DNA from: Coffea arabica
Taxonomy: Eukaryota; Streptophyta; Magnoliopsida; Gentianales; Rubiaceae
Assembly (NCBI RefSeq): GCF_036785885.1
Contig: NC_092326.1
Location: 186,001-250,000 of the forward strand
Direction: 5' to 3'
DNA length: 64,000 nt
Positions 48,081 through 64,000 of the stretch are shown here, in pieces. The notes below the pieces were generated by a model. The model made no database searches. It saw nothing but the letters and a program-made list of their open reading frames with translations, and was not told the origin of the DNA. The first letter of the stretch is position 1, and the number at the start of each line of letters is the position of its first letter. The translations under genes were made by a program, and so were the position numbers.

Positions 48081-48611
48081 TACAGTCCCAAACCTGTACC
48101 ACTTCCTTATTTTGCACCTTAAATTTTAATTTTGGACACTTTTCACTCTAAACTCTTAATTTTGAATACTTTGCATTCTAAAATCTCAAGTTTATCCATT
48201 TTAAGTCTAATAAATAACAATGTTGGTAAAATTGAAAAGATAAAAAATGATGTAAATTAATGATAATGTATCGTTTTGTTCTAACCGTGATTTCTTGACT
48301 TATTTTGACTGTTTTTAGCACATGTTCACTAACTTATACGATTTGAATCACTAATATTGTTAGCAAATTAATGAAATAAAGGATGATATAAATTAATGAC
48401 AATGTATCATTTTGTTTTGCAAATCTCTTGGCTCGTTTTGACCACTTTCAACATATTGTCATTGATTTGTAGATCCTTTATTCTGTTACTTTTGCTAATA
48501 TTGTCATTGATTAGGCTTAAATGGGATACATTAGAGATTTTAGGGTGTAAAGTGTTTAAAATTAAAATTTATAATGCAAAATGAAAAAGTGGTACAATTT
48601 TGGGGATGTAA
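48080..48611. mobile_element. Long-TIR foldback element
   Basis: The outer 110-150 bp on each side are inverted copies (TGTACCACTT...ATTTTGCA...AAATTTTAATTTT). The core holds a diverged direct duplication of about 130 bp (AAATTAATGA(T/C)AATGTATC at 48255 and 48389). No clear target duplication. Probably a MULE-like MITE. Confidence 0.5.
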
Positions 48612-48649
48612 AGTGGAGGTAGTCCTAGTAACTAACTATGCATAGGAAA

Positions 48650-49300
48650 TGTGCCCGTTGAGTGAAACTATCGTAAAACATAATTAAAAATTCCTTAAAA
48701 GACTTTGTCCAATCGAACAAAATCATTAGAGAAAATATCACGCAAGAAGTTGAACAACACGAAAGGGAATGCTCTCACAAAAAGGAATATCCACGAGGGA
48801 TTAAAAACACCCGTGAAAGAGGTTGAAAGAGGAACACAACACACAAAGGGACACGAAAGCATTGAAAATTTATGAAGAAATTGAAACCTCTGAACCATGG
48901 TACAGCAAACAATCGAGTTTAGAAGAATTAAGTATATATCGATAAAATGGTATTCAAATATACTTGTTTTTAAAGGTATAGAACGAATTGAGAACCAAAA
49001 AGAAAAAAAAAACTATTAAACAAAGTACAGAAAACCATCTATCCATGGAATAATAAACCCAACAAATGAAATAGCGGGCTCAATTCCTATTCAAATATTT
49101 AACTTGTATGTTCAATAAAATCCTCTTACTGACATGGTTATGGTCGGGAGCTAAAGCATTATTAGTGGATGTATCAATATTTAGGTCTGCAAAGAAATCA
49201 TCTCTAACTGCATCAAAGTCCTCAAAACATGCCCACGTTGAGTTCAGTTTACAGCTTTTGAATTGTAAAGGCAAGAACAGCGCCAGCCTCACGATTTCAC
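48650..49300. other. Intergenic; possible unrecognised fragment at 49150-49270 (minus)
   Basis: Mostly featureless. A minus-strand open stretch ('LNSTWACFEDFDAVRDDFFA') has protein-like composition and an acceptor-like AG just upstream, but I cannot assign it, and nothing on either side extends it. Confidence 0.2.
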
Positions 49301-49304
49301 ACTG

Positions 49305-49790
49305 CTAAACTAAAGTAATTTCAAGTTGATATCGCATGTGGTTCGGATATGAATTAGTCAAGAACGAAAATCTAATCCTCATTTTCTATTCAAAAGTTTC
49401 TAAACCTTTCACCATCTGCCGGAATAGAAAATGTTCACCTTGCACCTGATACAATAGTATATTCTCTAAGAATAATTTACTATATATCAACTTGTATGAT
49501 CCTTGAATGCTTCAACATAGCATATATCTTAAGCATTGAACTTGACGAGAAGACATTAAACGCTAAACTAAGATTTATCTTTTGAGAAATAAATGAAAGT
49601 TAAATTATCAACTGTCGCAAGGTTATATATAGATTATTAAACCAACTACGAATATTTTTCCCCGTAACTAAAGACAGCAGATCAGTTTGGTGGAGTAAAC
49701 ATCCTAGTTTATGCAGATATATAAGAGTACTATATATGAATGTACCTTTCTATTCTGATTAGTAAAACTCTTTTTTTTAGCCCCAGTGGT
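49305..49790. repeat. Ancient local duplication, copy 2 (empty Helitron site)
   Basis: Contains the uninterrupted equivalent of the Helitron target: TTTCAAGTTGA...GGATATGA directly joined to ATTAGTCAAG, where the other copy has the Helitron between ATATGA (30889) and AGTAGTCAAG (47552). Confidence 0.6.
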
Positions 49791-50214
49791 ATCATGAACT
49801 TATTGACAATAAGAAATCCTTCTCATGTCACTGTTATGCTTTTGTCTTCTTGATCAATTTCCAATTGCAAGTTGATATAGTGACGAGCTGCTGCAACTCC
49901 ATTAAATGATGCATGGTCAATCAGTTGTATTTAAGGCAAACTAATACGTTTTAGGAATTGATTATTTGGTTAGTTAACTCAATATGGAATTATAGTATTG
50001 AAAATTGGCTCATCTATATCCATAGGCCTGCTAATTATGTTAAGTAACTTTTTGTTTTGTATCAATGTTAATTAACCAAAATTCTGAAGTACTGATTAAG
50101 CAACATAGGTTCTCCCTTTCGACACCAGCCCTTCCACATCTTTTTGCCTCGCTTTCAGCTTTGTGGTCGAATAACAGTTATCTACTATAAGTCAAAAAAA
50201 TGACTAATTGTTTA

Positions 50215-50352
50215 AGAGGAAATCTTATCTATATACACTATCACCGTTAGATTCATGACATATGTGCAAAAGTTAAATTTCAAATTTAAATTTTACATAG
50301 TTATTATTCATCCAACGCTGATAGTGTATACACTGTCAGTGTAGGAAAGGTT
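50215..50352. mobile_element. Small inverted-repeat MITE-like sequence
   Basis: TATACACTATCACCGTTAGAT at the left and the inverted ATCCAACGCTGATAGTGTATA at the right enclose an AT-rich core. Target duplication not resolved. Confidence 0.4.
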
Positions 50353-51054
50353 AATTCATTGTTAAATTCTCTGAAATAACTTTTCATGATTCTTAATAAC
50401 TTTTATCTAGAAGACGTTTTAACAATGACACTTTCGCGATATTTGACAAAAGAAAAAGGATAAAGGCAATATATGCAAAATACTGAGTATGTGCATTTTA
50501 TATTTGGCCCTAAACAGTTTGAGTGGCTTCGGTTCATATACTACCACTAGTAAGGGCATGCTAAAGTTTTAAATTTCAAAGTCACTAGAGAAATTCTTGC
50601 TATGTTCTTATTGAATATATTAAAAGGAGTGAATTTTTTTTTTCTATTTTCAACTTTGACTACTAATAAAGCACGTTAGAGTTTTCGGTTAATTGATTTC
50701 TTTTGCAATGTTAAATAAATATACTATCAAAGTTTGTATTTGAACAATAATAGAAGGGAAAAAATGTCATTACAATCTGTCTTGTGGATGGAGTTAACTA
50801 TTCTAATGTTTGACCAGTTCACATGTAGGGAGTGAAGTGCTTATTTTTAAAGTTGATGCGATAAAAGGTGACTACCTTCAAAACTTAGGGGGCAAAGTAT
50901 GATTAACCTTTTTTGCTACGTAAGGGTGGCGAAGCAGAACAGTCATGAAATTACGAGGAAAAGAAAAGAAATGTACCGTTTGAATGTCCCAATCACAGCA
51001 GAACTATTAGGCAGTTGCTGATGTTTATGTAAAATTAAACTGTATATATAAAGC

Positions 51055-51195
51055 GAAATGTTATTTGTACTCATTTTTTGGTTAATAACACTCTCATTAT
51101 TATTTTTATCATATGATTTTTATTTATTAGACCATATAATAATACAAATGGTGGGAGTGTAATTAACAAAAAAATGGAGTATAAATAACATTTTC
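51055..51195. mobile_element. 141-bp foldback MITE upstream of the subtilase gene
   Basis: Almost entirely self-complementary: GAAATGTTATTTGTACTCA at the left pairs with GAGTATAAATAACATTTTC at the right, and CACTCTCATTATT pairs with AATGGTGGGAGTG. Confidence 0.55.
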
Positions 51196-51215
51196 CTGTA
51201 CAAATACTGGTTGAG

Positions 51216-51345
51216 AATTCTTGACATTGACTTAATCATGCTTCCTACTTAGACATGGCCAACCATTAACATACATGTTATTGTTTGAAAATTCTTGACA
51301 TTGACTTAATCATGCTTCCTACTTAGACATGGCCAACCATTAACA
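51216..51345 (+). repeat. 74-bp tandem duplication in the subtilase upstream region
   Basis: AATTCTTGACATTGACTTAA through CATGGCCAACCATTAAC occurs at 51216 and again at 51290 almost unchanged, ending about 230 bp before the start codon. Confidence 0.8.
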
Positions 51346-51515
51346 AACCATTAACAAACATGTTTTTGTTAATTTGGGAGAAGACTTTCAGCACAAGTTT
51401 TTATCTCTTGGTGAACTTTGAATTGGCCAATTCCATGGACGTATGTTATGGAAAAATGAAGTTCCATATGAGAATAAAAATAGTAAATCGAGGGCATACT
51501 GCCGATTCTTACCCT

Positions 51516-51527
51516 TTAAATATAATG
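51516..51527 (+). promoter_or_regulatory. Candidate TATA box of the subtilase gene
   Basis: TTTAAATATAAT, about 60 bp upstream of the ATG at 51579. No other TATA-like element with a plausible spacing is seen closer. Confidence 0.4.
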
Positions 51528-51578
51528 ATGGAATAGGCAAAGTTCATCATCACCAGTTGCAATTTCAACAAAAGATTC

Positions 51579-60505
<8,927 letters not shown>

Positions 60506-60609
60506 CTTTCTTGAAAATTCCAATTGTACTTGTGTTACTTGACCAATATAAGATGTCATTAATGTTTCTCTTGTTCTGAGCATTCAGGTATTGTAATTTC
60601 TTCTTGCAT

Positions 60610-60615
60610 AATAAA
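60610..60615 (+). terminator. Polyadenylation signal of the subtilase gene
   Basis: AATAAA about 105 bp after the TGA stop, followed by a G/T-rich stretch. Confidence 0.55.
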
Positions 60616-60681
60616 ATGAGAAGGAAATTATAGTTTGAAGTGGTCATCCCTTTTGAGAAATGTTGCTTGCATCTCATTTGC

Positions 60682-60682
<1 letters not shown>

Positions 60683-60735
<53 letters not shown>

Positions 60736-60736
60736 G
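60683..60736. repeat. Microsatellite (AC)19 (AT)8
   Basis: Perfect AC run 60683-60720 directly followed by an AT run to about 60736. It lies near the expected end of the subtilase transcript. Confidence 0.95.
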
Positions 60737-60739
60737 TAT

Positions 60740-61690
60740 TATTGACTATAGATGTTTACCTATCTCAGCATCCATCATATTGAATTGAAATCTAATGCTA
60801 CTCGCCATCATAATTATCGACTCTGTGTATCAGTTAGCTTATAGACAAGTCATTTGCATCTCATCCATCTTCAAGCCATTCTATTACATTGACAAATGGC
60901 GATATATAAAGAAACCAAAAACTGCTCGAACTGGTCTAGTCCGAGTTGACTGAATACTGAGGCTTTTACTATACATATTTGACCGTTTTTCTAGTCATGT
61001 AAGATTGAGCTATGAAACCTACCTGCAGTTGTCTGGTTCCAGTGGAATTGGCTAACTGGCTACAATTGGTTCAATTTTAAAAGGAGAAATAATTAACTGA
61101 AAAAAAAAAAGAATAGCAGTAACTGTGAATAGATAGGACAAAAAAACTGAGGCCATTCCTTCTCTTTTCTTTTCTTTCATTCCCTGTATATGTAGTATAA
61201 AATTCGTTATGTCCTTTATAACTGAACCCATTCATTGACTCAAAAATATGATCAGGACAAGGATCATTGGTTCAATTATTGGGTCAACCAAAAGTAGCTA
61301 GTCTGTAATTTGACCCGTGACGTCATATATACATTAAAGTATTATGTTGAACATATTGCACACACAAATTATTGCTTAGTTATAGAAATTTCCACTTGTT
61401 TAAAGTAATAATATGACTTTTCATTCCACTTTTATAATTGATACGGTTTTGGCTAACCTGCGACCAATGAACAATTGCTAAGAGAGGTCGTCTTACATGT
61501 TAGTTTTTTTTAAAAAAAGTGTAATCAATTTGGAAAAGTGTCTAATCAAATAGAGTTGCAATAGTTGTGATTGTGTACATTCATATTGCAATTTAAGTAT
61601 ATTCATGGAGAAAAGTTCTAACTGATATCATTTGAAATTTAACCAAAAGTTCTATGGATTAAGATGAGAACGGATTAAAGTATCATGCAT
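60740..61690. other. Intergenic, nothing recognised
   Basis: AT-rich sequence without an open frame, terminal repeat or RNA gene that I can support. Confidence 0.5.
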
Positions 61691-61729
61691 ATGTTTATAT
61701 ATTTTGGTCACTTAAACCATTTCAATTTT

Positions 61730-61892
61730 TAAACAAGGGTAATTTTGAAATTTTCATAAGCTCCGTTACAGATGATCATTTCTGTCATTTTATCACTTTA
61801 ATTCAAACAATGAGAGAGTTATATATAGTTTTTAAAACTAGGGGGTTATATGAAAATTAGCTACACCACAGGGGGTAAAGTGTAATTTATCC
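61730..61892. mobile_element. Fragment of the MULE foldback family
   Basis: Aligns with 56325-56488 (shared GTAATTT, CTCCGTTAC, GATCATTTCTGTCA versus GATTATTTCCGTCA, GGGGGTTAT, CCACAGGGGGTAAA). Only one arm is present. Confidence 0.6.
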
Positions 61893-62302
61893 TATTTTTA
61901 AAGCTATAAATACAAGGAGTGTTATTTTAGAAATTTTGGTCAAGTACATTATGCATTTTAGAGATTTAATTTATAGAAAGAAATCAAAACTTGACAAATA
62001 TAAAGAAATGCATTAAAGAGTTAAAAATGCCACAATATGTAAGTAGGTTGGTGTAATTGTGTACAAAAAAGACAAGTAGAGTTGAAGTATAGAGATATAT
62101 TGATTAATATGTGTCTATTTAATCACCTTATATATATGAAAGAGAAAATGTGTGTCTATGTGTAAATTTAAGGACAATAAATGTTAATCACAAGTTTATT
62201 GGAGATAAATATGAATTTGTAATCAAATTGAGTTTTGGATTGCATCACTACAATCCAAACGAATAAAGTGATAATAACAATGTAGTAATGCTATAAAATA
62301 AA

Positions 62303-63285
62303 GGATTAATCACATTTTATCCCCTTAAAAAATACCCCATTTCTCAGTTTACTCCCTAACCTTTAATTTTGCTCACTTAATCCCCTTTAGGACAAAATTG
62401 CCCTTGTATTATTATAACTTTTCATTTACCTTGTTTTTCTTTCTTTTATTTCTTTTTCTCTTTCTTTTTTATTTAATTCTTCCTCTTTCCCACAAAAATC
62501 TTCATCATAATGATTGAAATTAAAAAAGAAGAATTGCAGAGATCTATCTTCTCCTTAAATGATTAAAAAAATAGTCAAATCACTTTCCTAAAATACAATT
62601 TTTTTAGCCTTTCAATTCTTTTAATTTTGGGTTTTCCTCTTTCCTTTGTAGTTTCTCATTTTATTCCCAAGAAAATATCTTAAAATGAAATTGTGACATG
62701 ATTAATAATCATCAATTGAAATTTGTGATACGTGGCATCATACAAAAAATCAAAATTAGTTTTTGATACCATTTAAACCTTCACCCAAAAATATGCAATT
62801 ACAAACTAAAAACAAAAATTTTTGTTGAAATGGAATTTATATTGGGAAGGATGAAAGAGAGAAGAAAGAGAAAAATAAATAAAAGAAAGGAAAACAATTT
62901 CATCTTATGACATCTTCTTGAGAATAAAATGAGAAACTAGAAAGGAAAGAGGAGAATCCAAAATTAAAAGAATTGAAAGGCTAAAAAACTTGTATTTTAG
63001 GAAAGTGATTTGAATATTTTTTTAATCATTTAAGAAGAAGATAGATCTCTGCAATTCCTCTTTTTTAATTTCAATCATTAAGGTGAAAATTTTTATGGGA
63101 AAGAGGAAGAATTAAATAAAGAAGAAAGAGAAATAGAAATAAAAGAAAGGAAAACAAGGTAAATGAAAAGTCAAAATAATGCAAGGGCAATTTTGTCCTA
63201 AAGGGGGTTAAGTGAGCAAAACTAAAGGTTAAGGGGTAAACTGAGAAATGGGGTATTCTTTAAGGGGATAAAATATGATTAACCC
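62303..63285. mobile_element. MULE-type foldback MITE with roughly 400-bp arms
   Basis: 983 bp. Ends GGATTAATCACATTTTATCC / GGATAAAATATGATTAACCC; perfect 9-bp target duplication taaaataaa (62294-62302 and 63286-63294). The inverted arms run about 62303-62720 and 62875-63285 with few mismatches, around a core of about 150 bp. No coding capacity. Confidence 0.9.
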
Positions 63286-63329
63286 TAAAATAAATGGGTA
63301 TTTTTGTCCAAAATTTCTTAACATATTGA

Positions 63330-63432
63330 GCTGAATTATTTATGGGGGTAAAGTGACTAAAAGATAACGTTAGGGGGTAAACTGATAGTAGGGATATAGT
63401 TTAAGAGGATAAAGTGATAATAACCCTTATAA
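63330..63432. mobile_element. Related foldback arm fragment
   Basis: GGGGGTAAAGTGAC..., AGGGGGTAAACTGA and AGGATAAAGTGATAATAACCC are diverged copies of the arm at 63180-63285. No partner arm is seen. Confidence 0.45.
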
Positions 63433-63454
63433 AAAATATCCTAATAGAATATTA

Positions 63455-63717
63455 CTCCCTTCTTCCCATATATTTAGTTATATTTGGGGATATGTGCTTT
63501 TTATGCATTGTACACTCCACCAAAAAGTTTTTCCTTCTGTTCCACTTTTGCCCTTAATCATGTGCTGGTCAATCTCATCATATTTGTCTTTATGCATCAT
63601 TAATGAAGCGTATAAGGGAAATTTCGTAATATAAAGTAGTTAGAAATGTCAAACATGACAAATATTTTGGGACAGCAAAAAAAGAAAAGTATGACACTTT
63701 CAATGGAACGAATAGAG
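63455..63717. mobile_element. Stowaway-type MITE
   Basis: Termini CTCCCTTCTTCCCATATA / the inverted ...TGGAACGAATAGAG, flanked by TA dinucleotides (63453-63454 and 63718-63719). 263 bp, a typical Stowaway end and target. 63720-64000 holds nothing I recognise. Confidence 0.75.
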
Positions 63718-64000
63718 TACTTCCTAAACACTAAAACTACTATAACTTGACCGATACGAACCCACCAATAAAGACATGAATTCATATTCCACAAAGCCAC
63801 GAATCTAGATGAAGAATCAAGTTAGAGTTGTAGAAACTCTTGACCCTTCTAATTCATGAAATTATAAACCTTGAATTTAATCGTGACCCACAACTTAATA
63901 GAGATATTGAACCAAGGTTGTTGGTAGAAGACGCCACAACTAATTTGTGGCTTTTTGGTTGATAAGTCAAATGAACATTCAAGAAGAATTCTCAAGCACT

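Overview
The window is plant nuclear DNA, almost certainly from a eudicot. It is AT-rich, with one intron-bearing host gene embedded in layered transposable elements of standard plant types: Tekay-like, Athila/Tat-like, SIRE-like and Tork-like LTR elements, a Helitron carrying RPA genes, and hAT, MULE and Stowaway MITEs. An asterid is possible, but that is only an impression. I see no bacterial operons, CRISPR arrays or rRNA genes.

Layout. Positions 1-28250 are a nested retroelement graveyard. A truncated Tekay-like element with a 4.1 kb 3' LTR (1-4548) abuts fragments of an Athila/Tat-type family (called family X here) in both orientations (4549-11990 and 20815-24505). A 3.6 kb block occurs twice (11993-15577 and 24577-28250), and both copies carry the same hAT relic with the same MITE inside it. 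Between the two blocks lie an internally deleted SIRE-like Copia element (16274-20812) and a clean 1769 bp solo LTR (21626-23394) with its 5-bp target duplication. Positions 28251-30889 are mostly unrecognised, with a possible gene 5' end on the minus strand.

Positions 30890-47551 are one autonomous-type Helitron on the minus strand. Its 3' end has a hairpin and CTAG. It encodes a Rep-helicase and two replication-protein-A-like proteins. A young, coding-intact Tork-type Copia element (35976-41239) is inserted inside the helicase. The Rep-helicase frame is otherwise broken by only two TGA codons, each at an expected CGA. The Helitron ends are supported by an ancient local duplication at about 49305-49790 that preserves the uninserted site.

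Positions 47552-64000 hold the host gene: a subtilisin-like serine protease (51579-60505, plus strand, nine exons). Its exons join with canonical splice sites into one 766-codon frame containing Asp149, His222, Asn332 and Ser559. Introns 2 and 4 carry a hAT MITE and a MULE foldback element with another hAT element nested in it. The 3' flank carries a large MULE foldback and a Stowaway MITE.

The host gene and the transposons show no functional link. The window mainly records a sequence of insertions that can be ordered by nesting, target duplications and two natural empty sites.
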